Shown: positions 22,175 through 32,661 of the stretch, piece after piece
Layout: each line of letters opens with the position of its first letter
Position numbering within the stretch: the stretch's first letter is position 1
Assembly (NCBI GenBank): GCA_022701365.1
Contig: JAKUHH010000041.1
Location: 248,001-312,000 of the forward strand
Direction: 5' to 3'
DNA length: 64,000 nt
DNA from: Mycocentrospora acerina
Lineage: Eukaryota; Ascomycota; Dothideomycetes; Pleosporales
The notes under the pieces: generated by a model
Seen by the model: the letters and a program-made list of their open reading frames with translations, nothing else
Told to the model about the DNA's origin: nothing
The model's database searches: none
Program-made: the position numbers and the translations under genes

Positions 22175-23266
22175 TCAAATCTTCGCCTTCGCTTGTCCTG
22201 GAGCCTCCAGCCGAACATCCTGCCACGGCAATCCGAGATATTCCCACATGAAGTGGAACCTATGTTGCACCATTAGCTTGCCCCACATGTCTTTCCCCGT
22301 TATTTCAACTCCTCCCGACGGTTCGCATTAGCTCTCTGACGCTTTCCCCGCCCGCGAGGGAGACCATACTCAATACGGGTATACCCGCAAGACCAAGGGA
22401 AGAGGTGGGTCTGATTAGTACGTACCTGTCACTTCCAAAGAAGGGCTCTTCATCTCCTTTTGAGTTGCGCACCCAAAACCAAGGACATCCGAATGCACCG
22501 CGGTCCAGAGCTTCTTTCGTGTTGTCGTTTAGTCGCTGCTTGTAGGCGCCGTTTGCATTCTCCATGATTTGCTTCACTTCATCGTCTTTGAACTGCTTTT
22601 GGAGTACTTGGATGAGCAAGTCGGGCTTGCTGACGTCCAGCCCCTTCTCCCACATTCCCTGGAAGATGTCCAAGAAAGCACGCACAAGGAGCTGAGGGTA
22701 TGCATCTTTGATGTACACAAGCGCTCGTTGAGGGAGTAGCGATAGGATGGGAAAGAATGATGGCGTCTGGATGTTTGGTGCGCCAAAATACTGTTTTGCT
22801 CTTGCGCTATCGTACTGGCTGTATGCACCTTTGGCGGGGAGCGTCCATGGTGGCTTGTTGCCTGCATGATGCCGTTAGAAAGGGGCCGACATGGCGTGGC
22901 ATGTCCTGGTTCAGACATGGGGAAGAGATATAGAGCCGTACCGCTGCCGACGTTGATACCTCCCAGGAAAACGGGGACTATGCTGTTTTCTTATTAGTGA
23001 CTGTTCAACTGTAGGTCATGTAAATGGAGCGCATGAATTTCAAGTAGCAATGACAAAGATGCCATGAATGAGATAGCACGGTATGTACACAAGAAACGTA
23101 CTCAATCTCTACATTATGCGCCGTAAGCACTTCTCGATTCTTCTCAAGATGAAGCAGCGCAAAGTACGAGTAAGGCGACACTAGTCAACGTCAGCTCATG
23201 ATGCTCGATAACCAAAGACCAGTTCAACCCACCGCAGTCGAGGTAGCACGTAATCTTGCCTGGCAT
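22175..23266 (-). CDS. gstk1: Glutathione S-transferase kappa (DsbA-like fold)
   Basis: Five exons (23266-23233, 23180-23102, 22982-22942, 22861-22426, 22259-22175) encode 224 aa. Kappa GSTs carry a thioredoxin fold with a helical insertion and occur in mitochondria and peroxisomes. The N-terminus MPGKITCYLDCVSPYSYFAL contains the SPYS active-site loop. The block IVPVFLGGINVGSGNKPPWT appears only after joining exons 2-4. The C-terminal signature GAFGCPWFWV and PFFGSDRFHFMWEYLGLPW spans intron 4. The last residues are AKI, a weak PTS1. Intron lengths of 52, 119, 80 and 166 nt are longer and more varied than elsewhere in the window. It is divergent from an HSDL2-like dehydrogenase. Confidence 0.93.
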
Positions 23267-23663
23267 AATCGCAATATCTTGGTCAATGGTATGATGAGAA
23301 ATCAGACCCCTCCGCTCTAAACGTTGATGAGTGATAGTAAGCTCATGGTACACAGTCGTTGCCTCCGTTCATACCATCTTGGCAGCCGAGGTTCAGCATG
23401 AGCACGAGGAGAGCTTTGGAGATCACTAATCACCTTCACATCTCCACGCCCGAGGCGACGACGCGTGCTTACCCCGGATTTCCCACGTGAATACGTGATT
23501 GTTAATCACGGGTTGATAATGGAGCTTTCAGATCTGTTTTCTGCAGATTGGAGAATTACTCCGCGACTTTTGCTTGTCTCTTCATCTATTTCCGGACTGC
23601 ATACACAACAACGTTGGTAAAGCTCCACGTGAGGAAATATATTTAAAAAAAAAGTCTCCCGGT
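23267..23663. promoter_or_regulatory. Shared divergent promoter gstk1 / SDR
   Basis: This 397-bp stretch lies between two divergent start codons. It contains a 17-bp inverted repeat, CGTGATT-GTT-AATCACG (23494-23510), and two CACGTG cores, near 23484 and 23627. The second is about 35 bp upstream of the SDR start. Joint control of the two genes is inferred from layout. Confidence 0.5.
23494..23510. repeat. 17-bp inverted repeat in the divergent promoter
   Basis: The seven-base arms CGTGATT and AATCACG are perfect complements around GTT. The dyad form suits a dimeric transcription factor site. Confidence 0.5.
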
Positions 23664-24645
23664 ATGACAACATCAAGTAAACAGGTTGCCCTCGTAGTAG
23701 GCGCATCGAGAGGCATTGGGCGACAGATAGCCATTGATCTAGCTAGAGAAGGATACGCAGGTCCAGCTCCCAACCCACTACTCTCACCCTATAACTAACT
23801 CCCCTACAGTCGTCGTCGCCGCCAAAACCTCCTCAGATGCCTCTCAAACCGTACCCTTCCCACCTGACCCCAACTCCCGCGCCTCGACCATCTCCACCGT
23901 CGTGCGCGAAATCGTCAGCGCCGGCGGAACCGCCACCCCCATCGTCGTCGACACCCGCTCCCCGGACAGCATCTCCGCGCTCCTCTCCCAAACAATCGCC
24001 ACCTACGGCCGCCTCGACGTGCTCATCTACAACTCGGGCGCAATATGGTGGTCAAGCGTAGAAAACACGCCAACCCCCCGCTTCCAGCTCATGCAGCGCG
24101 TCAACGTAGAAGGCCTGTACGCAACCGTCCAAGCCGCACTCCCGCATTTCAAGAAAAACGGCTGGAAGGGCCGCATCATTGTGGTTAGCCCGCCCATCTA
24201 CTCGCGGTTTTTCCGCGGCAAGACGGCGTATGCGATTGGGAAGATTGGCATGAGCGTGCTGACAAAGGGGCTGGCCATGGATTTTGAGCGCGAGGGAAAG
24301 ACAGACATGGCCGTGACGAGCATCTGGCCCGCTACCTCGGTGCAGTCTGCTGCTACGAACGCTCTGGAGAGGGAGGACGCGACCGAGTTGAGGAAGGCGA
24401 CCATCTTCTCCGACGCGGTTTTGGCCATGTTGAGGGCGCCGGCCGAGGTCGTGAATGGAGAGTTGGAGCTGGATGAGGACTTTTTGAGGAAGAGCGGTGT
24501 TACCGACTTTTCTGGGTATAGTCTTGTGCCTGGGTCGACGCCGCGGAGGATTATGCCCGCAGAGTTTCCGGATCTGAGGGTCGCTGAGCAGGACGATGAG
24601 GGGAGGAGGGTGGACAGTACAAAGTTGAGGGCAGCGAAATTGTAA
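23664..24645 (+). CDS. Short-chain dehydrogenase, HSDL2-like, peroxisomal
   Basis: Two exons (23664-23760, 23810-24645) encode 310 aa; the intron is 49 nt. The cofactor loop is GASRGIG (residues 13-19). Ser159 in VVSPPIYS and Tyr173/Lys177 in YAIGK form the catalytic set. The long loop after the active site (IWPATSVQSAATNALER) and the later DFSGYSLVPGSTPRRIMP resemble the hydroxysteroid dehydrogenase-like 2 branch, without its SCP2 tail. The protein ends in AKL, a canonical PTS1, so a peroxisomal matrix location is likely. The substrate is unknown; fatty-acid or lipid aldehyde/ketone reduction is the family's usual field. Exon 2 begins very GC-rich. Confidence 0.9.
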
Positions 24646-25589
24646 AATGAAAATGCTATTTTTAATTCCGTGTTTGTTCGTTTTACCTCGTTCTTTGTTC
24701 TCTTTGATGAATGTATTAACGTACCTAGATTGTCTTGAGTACAGCGAACATTGATCTTCTGCCACTCCAGATACCAATCACCGCCTATTATTGCGGCGAT
24801 CAGTGACCTTGAGAACGCCGTACTTCGAATCCTTCCCCTGGGCGTGGTAGGTGGGCCAGATGAACAGCCATGGCCGTGGCCGTGGCCGCCAGCATAACCT
24901 CTGCTGTAGGTACTTCCGCGTCGCCAATGGCTTCGATACTCCGCCTGTGCTTCCCCCATGCATTCTTCTTTCGTTACACGCTAACATCTTTTTTCTCCTG
25001 TTTTTTTTAAGGGGGGGGGGGGGGGGGGNNNNNNNNNNNNNNNNNNNNNNNNNNNNNNNNNNNNNNNNNNNNNNNNNNNNNNNNNNNNNNNNNNNNNNNN
25101 NNNNNNNNNNNNNNNNNNNNNNNNNNNNNNNNNNNNNNNNNNNNNNNNNNNNNNNNNNNNNNNNNNNNNNNNNNNNNNNNNNNNNNNNNNNNNNNNNNGG
25201 GGGGGGGGGGGGTTGGAATGGAAGACGGGAGGGAACCAGGAGAGCCCTGGAAAATAAAGGCTAGTAAGTGAAAGAAGAGAGAGGGGAGGAGAGAAAGAGG
25301 GAGGAACAAAGACGCCGCCTTGGTCTACGTGTTAAAGACGCGACTTGGGAGACGAGTAAGCAGGCACAATGATACAACATCACCCACCCAACCGAGACGA
25401 GAACTGGAAATCAACACGCGAGATTCCTAGGCAACGTTTTGCTTACGCAAATATAGTAATCTCATCGAGACATGTAGCATTGGACATATCTGTACAAACG
25501 GGAAAAACACAGTGACGAAGAAGAGCCGTGTGAATATATTTTCGTCCTACTTGCCGTGAACTGCACCACCGCCATCATTACGTCCCTAC
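24646..25589. other. Convergent 3' region containing an assembly gap
   Basis: This stretch lies between the SDR stop and the smc1 stop. It holds a short GGCCGT repeat (about 24867-24888), the poly-G and gap block, and GA-rich sequence after the gap. No gene is supported; frames running through the Ns are artefacts. Confidence 0.6.
25011..25212. repeat. Poly-G tract interrupted by an assembly gap
   Basis: Eighteen G residues (25011-25028) precede 170 unknown bases (25029-25198), and fourteen more G residues follow (25199-25212). The gap size may be an estimate. A long G homopolymer or a G-rich repeat probably stopped sequencing. Confidence 0.95.
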
Positions 25590-28500
25590 TTACGCGGGCT
25601 GATATTTCCTGAGCTGCGGCAGGGTTAGTGGCCATCTCCATGTATAGTGGGAAGAAGGGAGTACTTACATCCAAACTCAAGTACTTGCTCGTCATTTTAC
25701 TTTGATCACGCATTACACCCACGAGCGTTTCACTTTCCTGGAAGAATCCAGCTTTGAGACTGATGACAATGAACTGCATACCAGGATTTGCATGCTCTCG
25801 AACGTACTTGGCCACGCGGCCAACGTTCACATTATCTAGTGCCGCATCCACTTCGTCGAGCACGAAAAACGGACTGGGCTGGTAGCTGTGGATTGCGAAC
25901 AGTAGTGCAAGCGCGGCAATGGTCTTTTCACCGCCAGAAAGATGCTCCATGTCACGGAAACGCTTGAGTGGTGGCATGGCGTGGTATTTTAGGCCAGCGA
26001 GGTATGGCTCTGTAGAGTCTTCCATGTCGAGGTATGCTTGCCCGCCGAGAGGGAACTCGGTTGACTTGGTCAGATCCTTGTACGTACCACCAATGTTCTC
26101 AGAGATATGATTAAAGGCTTTCATGAAAAGGTCGTGACGCTTTTGCTTCACCTCTTCAAACGCCTTCTTTGCGGCCGCAGCACGTTTACGCGTGTCGGCG
26201 AATTGCTCGTCAACGTCTCTAAGGCGGGCTTCTGTTGCAGCGAGGCGCTCAGCTGCACGCATGTTGGGTGTGGCCTTGTTGATGTCGGTTTCAAGATGAG
26301 TAATGCGGTCGGTGAGCTTAGACTCTGCCTCCTTGAGGGAGGAAATGGCTTGGGCTTGGACTTTATCGTCGGCGTCATCCTCCTGAAGATGGTTAGTTTG
26401 AAGGCAATCAACTACAACTGGTTGAATATGCTTACACTTTCGAGAATCTCGAGGATTCCGGTCCTGAGGTCTTCTTCAAGTTCTTCAAAGTCGACGTCGA
26501 TCCCATAGTCGTCTACTTCAGCAGTCTGTACTTGCGTGGCATCGGGGTCCTCGTCAATATCCATAGCATCTGTATCTGGTCGGGCCATATCGGTCATGGG
26601 AAGAGAAGTCAATGGGTTAGAATCCGCAGTAAGCGGAATGCCAATCTCGTTCACTCTACACTCCTTGAGCGTGTTGTACCGATTTGTCGCGCACGTTTTA
26701 ATTTTAGCATCCTCATTGTCCACCTCTCTCAGGACCTTCTTGACCTTCTCATTCCGCTGGTCCAGGACACGTCGTGCTTCTTTGACAGCAGCAGCCCGCT
26801 CTGTAAGCTTGTTCTCGAGCTCCTGTCGCATTTCCTGCAACTCCTCCAATTCAGCCATGAGCACGTCCCTGGTGTTTTGCAGCTCTTCTTGTTTCTCCTC
26901 CAGTTCGGCGATATCGGCGTTCTTGCGCTCAATCTCGTCTTCTGCTGCCTTGAGACGCTCCTCCATACCTCGAAGTGATGATTCGTGCTGTTTCATGATG
27001 AATTGAAGTTTGCTGCGGTGTGTGGTATACTCGAGGCGTTGCTGGGCAGCTTGTTGCTGGACGGTGCCTTGCTGCGCCTCGTAATCACGAATAGATTCAT
27101 AACCTAGTCGTTGACAGAAGGCAGAGAAAACCTGGTCGGTGACTTGGTCGACTGCGTCTTGAAATTGCTTGAGTTCTGCCTCACGGCTCTGTAGTCGCTG
27201 TGCCTGCTTCTCGTAGTTTGGCCGGGTTCCCCTTAGCTGCTCCTTTGAGTTGGCTAGTTCCTTCTTCAAGCTCTCAATGTTGCGACTCAGAGCTTTGGCC
27301 TCTCCCTGAGCGCGCGTAATCTGCTCTTGAAGGTCGTTGAGTTCGACCTCAAGAACCTGCTCCTGTTGCTGATATCGATCAAGCTTAGGCAGGGCACCAA
27401 GTTCCTTCTCGAGCTTCTGCCTCTTGTCCAGAAGAACTTGATAGGACCGGTCGTCCCATGTTTGTTCGCCCCGATCGTCGTCATACTCGAGTTCACCACC
27501 AGTCTGTGTTCCGCCCTTTCCTATGACGCGGCCGTCAAGCGTGACTGCTTTGGCGTCAACATGCCTAACGTATCGAAGCTCTTTCGCGATCTGCTCGGTA
27601 TCGCAAATGATGGTGCTCCCACATGCAGCGGTCATGGCTCGGTCGTACTTTGAATCAAAGTTGATGCAATCGCTCGCGAGACGCATGCCCTTGTGCATGC
27701 CTTTTAGTTGCGGGTCAACGGCTTTGATCTGGATGGAGTCGAGTGGGCTGAAGGACATGATGCCAATCTTCCCTTCCTTGAGGTACTTGATGCACTCTTT
27801 GGCAGTGGCTTCTGTGTCGACAATCACCGTGTTCATTTGGTTGCCAAAGACTCGGCCCACGGCCTTGCGATACTTTTGCTGCTTGGGTGTCATCAGATCT
27901 TTGTATGTGCCGTGTACCTTGTCGTGTCCAATTCGAGTCTTGAGCTTTTCGATTGTTGTGCGCATCTCTCGCTGCTTTCTCGATTCTCGACGACTGCTCT
28001 CGACCACGTTGAGTTGCTTCAGTGCTTCTTGTAGCAGCTGGTTCTTCTCTTGGAATGTTGTCTCGAGCTGTTGACGATCAGACCTCAGCTTGGCTAGTTC
28101 TTGCTGCTTAGTAGCCCTGGACTTTTCGAGTTCTTTGATGTGTGTCTTTGACTCTCGTTGTCGTTCCTCCAGCTGGCCAATCTCTCCAGTGAACCTCTCT
28201 ATCGCCCTCTCGTGAGTGTCGACGTTTTGCTGCAGGTTTCTGACATGGTCCCGGTCTGTGTCGACCTCGCGCTTGAGTTTGTCACAGTTCATCTGGTCGC
28301 TATGGGCTTGTCTTGTGACTTCAGCACGAAGTTTGTTGTACTCGGTGACGTCCTGCGCAGACAGTTCACGGCCCTGGCGTTGTGCAGCTGCCTTGAAGTC
28401 GTCCTCCCACTTCTTCTCGGCCTTCTGAACCCGGTCCAAGTCTTTTTGATATTTCTGAATCTCCTGAGCTTCCGCGTCGCGCTGCTTCTTCAAACCAGCA

Positions 28501-29625
28501 ATCTTGCTCTCGTACTTTTGGCGCGAGTCTTTGGAGATGCGGATCTTCTCTTCAATGGGAGCAAGTTCGTTGGTCGTGTCCTCGATTTCCTTTTGCTTGT
28601 CTTTGATGCTGCGATCGGTCTTTGTGACTTCGCGCTTGATCTTGGCCTCGGCTTGCCTCTCCTGCTCGTGCCTCTGGTGGTATTTGTCGACACTGCGCTT
28701 GTGCTCTTTCAGCTCCTCTTGATGGCTTGCAATCTTGTTGCGCGCCTTCTCCATGGTCTGCTGGTAGAGGAATAGCTTCCACAAAGTCTTGGTGACAACC
28801 GCCTCGTCGCGTTCGGTCAGCTTGGCCTCGTACTCGTCGGCCTCGGCCTTTTGTTCCTGGTAGGTCTTGAGTTCACCGTTGATGCCGCGACGCTCGTACA
28901 AATGTTTGGCATTGTCCTCGGTGGCAGCTTCAGACTCGGCCTTTAGCCTGTCGTAATCGGCCTTTTTCTCCAAGCTGCCAGAGATGCGTTCCACCTGGTC
29001 GGTGAGCTGGTCGGGCGCCATTGTGGCAATCTTCTCGACATCGCCCTGGAAGACGAGGAAGTTCCTGGCCTTGACCAAGATGCTGTGCTCTTCCAGCGCC
29101 TCGTTGTACTGCTTTTGGGTGACGAGGCGGTTGTTGATGCGGTACTCGCTTGCGCCCGCGGTGGTGATGGTGCGCTGCCACTCGTGCGTCTGCTCGGCGT
29201 CGTCCTCGAAGACGGCCTTGACCCAGGCGTTCTGGGGGTCGCTGCGCTGTGTGCTGCTCTGCGACTCGCCGTTGTCCTGTGCGTCGTCGTTGCCATTGCC
29301 GTTGGCGTCGCTGGCAGCCTCGGTGACTGTGCCGTCGGCGTTGATTGTGGCGTCGCGAATGACCCTGCCGCGGTAGACCATGTCCTTAAGCTTGTCGGAG
29401 CGCAGCTGGTTCGACTTGACGCCCAGGACAAAGGAAATGGCGTCCATGCTGTTGGACTTGCCGGAGCCATTGGGGCCGATGATGGAGGTGAAGTACGAGT
29501 CGCCAAAGAGCAGCGTGTGGCGTCCGCGGTAGGACTTGAAGTCTGCGCGTGTTAGCGGGCGGGTGCCGTTGCGGGCGTGGGCGTGGGCGTGTACTGTAGA
29601 TCTCGAGCCGCACGAGCTTGCCCAT
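25590..29625 (-). CDS. smc1: Cohesin subunit SMC1
   Basis: Four exons (29625-29595, 29542-26436, 26382-25669, 25613-25590) encode 1291 aa. SMC1 pairs with SMC3 in the cohesin ring. After splicing the N-terminus reads MGKLVRLEIYNFKSYRGRHT, with Walker A GPNGSGKS at 33-40. Two long coiled coils flank the hinge (about residues 545-690, ending in GGTQTGG). An acidic stretch (MDIDEDPDATQ) precedes exon 3. The ABC signature LSGGEK is at 1194-1199, followed by Walker B FFVLDEVDAALD. The tiny last exon supplies the typical C-terminus LRKYQPA. Introns are 52, 53 and 55 nt. A frame opening upstream at 29894 is an artefact. The gene is divergent from gpc1. Confidence 0.98.
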
Positions 29626-30305
29626 GGTGGCGGTGGAGGCGCGCGCCGGACGCGCTGCTGTCGTGGGGAGGGAGGGAAGGCAAGGGGTGGGTGCGGGGGG
29701 AGGGCGACGCGTGGTGGGGACTTGCAGCAGGCGACGCCAACGACGACGACGACGATGCTGAGGATCGCGCGACGCGTCGGGCGGGCGACGAGTGGCCGGC
29801 CGTAGCTAGCGGCAGCAGCCAGCACGGGGACCCACAGTGACGAGGGACGAGGACGAGTGACGGGTGACGAAACATTGGCAGATGCGCCATGCACATTTCA
29901 CACGCCCGCATCCAGCTGTCCTCTTGCCGGCACACAGCGACGGGCATAGACACACACGCACACACTTGTAGGCACAAACACACAGAACACACACGCACGT
30001 GCAGGCATAAACACACACACACCTAGCCCCTCCTCGCCTCGCCGCCGCTGCAAAGTGCCAATCACCAGCGAGCATTCGCCCACGACCTTGGGCGGCGACA
30101 CCACCACGGCAGCAGCAGTGGCTGTGGCAGCGCGCAGAGTCGTCGCAAGAGAAGCCCGCAGCACCGGCGGCCGTGTCACGAGGACATAGCGACGGGCTTG
30201 CTCTGAACCACCGTCGCTCAGCACTGTACGCTCCTTCCTTATGAGCCCGCGGCTCCTGCTCCACCATGGGCTTCTGCCCGCACCGCAGCACAGCTAACAC
30301 GAGCC
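29626..30305. promoter_or_regulatory. Divergent promoter region smc1 / gpc1
   Basis: This 680-bp GC-rich stretch contains a CA-rich microsatellite in its middle (29946-30021). Long frames on the minus strand here are low-complexity and have no family match, so I treat them as non-coding. Confidence 0.5.
29946..30021. repeat. CA/CACG dinucleotide-rich repeat
   Basis: Several runs of CACACA broken by CG, GG and TA steps, for example CACACACGCACACACTTG. It is a decayed microsatellite in the smc1/gpc1 promoter region. Confidence 0.75.
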
Positions 30306-32021
30306 ATGGCAGCCACGCCAGCAGTTCCTTCCCTCGCGCCCTCGCCCTCGCCTGCGCCTTCCCCCGCGCCCTCACCCTCACCCTCACCCCCGCGTCGCCC
30401 CAACAACCCCCTCCACTCCAACACGCCCTTCCACCACAACAACCCCCTCCACCGCCGCATCCCCTCGAGCCTCGACAGCGTCCTGCAAGAGGCCGCCGCC
30501 ATGTCGGACCTCCACCACCAACGCCAGAAGAGCAGCTCGCAGCCAGAGCTCGGCGTCGCTGGCTCGGCGCTCCTCGACGACCCAGCGCCGTCTGCCGATC
30601 CGACCACATCCACGCCTGGCCTCTCCCGCTCGGGCTCCTTCTCCAACAGCTCCTATCATGATGACTCGGACGTCGACGACTCGGCCTTCTTCCCGCCCGT
30701 CGAGCGCCTCACCATGTTCGACTTCATCGAGAACCTGGCCCTCCCGCAGCGCATCGAGAAGTTCCAAAACTCAATCACCTCGCAGACGGACAAGCTGAAG
30801 AAGCAGGCCATGACCCGCGGCATCACCAAGGACCGCGTCGTCGAGGAGTGGCGCCGCCGAGTGCCTACCGAAGGCGAGCAGCTCGAGCGCTACAAGCGAC
30901 GCATGCGCCAGTCGGTCGACCGCCTGAACAAGCGCTGGGAGGAGTCCGTCACCGTCACGGTGCGCGAAAAGGTTTCCTTCATAGCCGCCGTCATGAACAT
31001 CTTCGTCTCGGGATACCTCGTCGGACTGCATCCCGACTTGTTCCCTCACTGGTACACGGCCCAGCTGCTCTTCTTCATGCCCGTCCGCTTCGTCACCTAC
31101 CACCGAAAGGGCTACCACTACTTTCTCGCTGATCTCTGCTATTTTGTCAACATCCTCCTGGTGCTGAGCATGTGGGTCTTTCCGCAGTCTAAGCGCCTGT
31201 TCATCTCGACCTATTGCCTGACCATGGGGAACAACGCCGTAGCTATCATCATGTGGCGCAACTCGCTGGTCTTTCATTCCATGGACAAGGTAGTCAGGTA
31301 AGCGAGCCCCACGATCCTTGAACAGTTCGCATGTACTAACAGCAGCAGCCTTTTCATCCACATAATGCCTTGCGTTACCCTCCACTGCATAGTCCATCTG
31401 CTCCCGTCTGAATACCAAAAGGAACGCTATCCCGCCATCTACAACATCCGCAACTCTGACCCGTCATCGCCCCACCACTACAGCCTTCTACAGATGCAAC
31501 TATGGGCAACAATCCCGTACGCAGCTTGGCAGCTCTCTTACCACTTCCTGATCACTGTACGCCGTCGTGATCAAATCGCAGCTGGGCGTCCTACCAGTTT
31601 CACATGGCTACGCAAATCGTATGCCAAAACTTGGATTGGGAAGCTGGTCCTTTCGCTGCCCGAGTTCCTGCAGGAATCAGCATTCATGTTTATACAGTAC
31701 TCGTACGCTGTCATCACTATGCTGCCATGCCCCATCTGGTTCTGGTACCGTTGGCCTAGCGGTTTGTTTCTTACTGTAGTGTTCATTTGGAGTGTGTACA
31801 ATGGTGCCACCTTCTACATTGACGTCTTTGGAAACCGATTCCAAAAGGAGTTGGAGGCTTTGAAGAAGGACATTGCAAAGTGGCAGGCCTCTCCAGAAGG
31901 AGGTTTCACGCCTTTCACACCAAACGAGGCTGGTGTTGAGAAGCAGCTTGGGCACATTCCCCCGCTTGAGGGAAGCACCAGCTTGAAGCCTACAGATGGA
32001 CAGGTGAGAGAGCGAAAGTAG
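30306..32021 (+). CDS. gpc1: Glycerophosphocholine acyltransferase Gpc1
   Basis: Two exons (30306-31297, 31349-32021) encode 554 aa. Gpc1 transfers an acyl group from acyl-CoA to glycerophosphocholine to make lysophosphatidylcholine in a membrane. The first 110 residues are disordered with a Pro-Ser repeat. The conserved core begins at MFDFIENLALPQRIEKFQN and contains about eight hydrophobic helices. Family blocks include PVRFVTYHRKGYHYFLADL, CYFVNILLVLSMW and WRNSLVFHSMDKVVSLFIHI, the last crossing the 51-nt intron. Further on are RPTSFTWLRKSYAKTW and MLPCPIWFWYRWPSG. The first ATG at 30306 is used; a start at the later Met before SDLHHQ is possible. The Pro-Ser part overlaps a G-quadruplex motif on the opposite strand. 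Confidence 0.95.
30369..30391 (-). other. Predicted G-quadruplex motif inside gpc1
   Basis: On the minus strand four G tracts of three to five bases are separated by identical three-base TGA loops. Short equal loops predict a stable G-quadruplex on the template strand of the gpc1 N-terminal coding region. Confidence 0.6.
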
Positions 32022-32661
32022 TTTTGCAGCTCTGACAAGGACATGTACTTGTCAAGCCGAACGATTCCACACGTTTTTGAACATGTAACTGGGGAGCGAT
32101 TTGCGTTTGTTATTGGCGTAGAGGGTGATTAGGATCGTTTGCATCTTCCCACTTGCATTTGTCTCGACTTATCCGCGTACTAGACTAGTTGGTTATATAC
32201 CCCCTTTCCTTCGCTAGCTACAATGTCCACAATTACATGTATTCTCTTCGCATCTCGTAAACAATTTTAATATCCCTTTTTGAACGCAGTGATCCTCTTA
32301 CATATTGTTTTGATGAGTACAAATGCTCCATGACGAGTCGATCCAATTCCAAAAATGGCAACTTGGCGACTCTGCCTCCTGCAATGCTCTCCAACTCACC
32401 ACCCATATCCTACTATCCACGATGTTGAGCTCACAGTTCACCGAACAGGTAGCACCCATCAGAATAATCTTGTGTATCAGAGACGTTGATCAAAATTAAC
32501 GCTATCATTAATTCGTTACGATTTATCATTAATATCATTAATATCATCGTCATCGTCTTCACAATACTGGGTAACCTCTCTCTATCCTCATTAACCCCCT
32601 CCTCCCCCTTGCTGCACCTCAAACCAGTCATTTATTCAAACCCACCATTTACCCCATCTTC
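32022..32661. other. Convergent 3' region with ATT/ATC microsatellite
   Basis: This 640-bp stretch lies between the gpc1 and FAD-oxidoreductase stops. It is AT-rich, with a short run of CATTAATAT and CATCGT units at about 32524-32557. No gene is seen. Confidence 0.5.

Noticed and set aside
24851..25309. Frames running through the N block
   Set aside because: They exist only because unknown bases contain no stops.
26107..29555. Several long plus-strand frames (133-205 aa) rich in Leu and Ser
   Set aside because: They are antisense to the SMC1 coiled coils; Lys/Glu-rich coding on one strand makes Leu/Ser-rich frames on the other.
30369..30391. CCCTCA repeats suggesting an internal telomere-like array
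   Set aside because: Only four units, not the fungal TTAGGG unit, and fully explained by the Pro-Ser coding repeat of gpc1.
29806..30646. Minus-strand Gly/Arg/Cys-rich frames of 135-267 aa upstream of smc1
   Set aside because: Low complexity from GC-rich and CA-repeat DNA, overlapping the gpc1 promoter and coding start.
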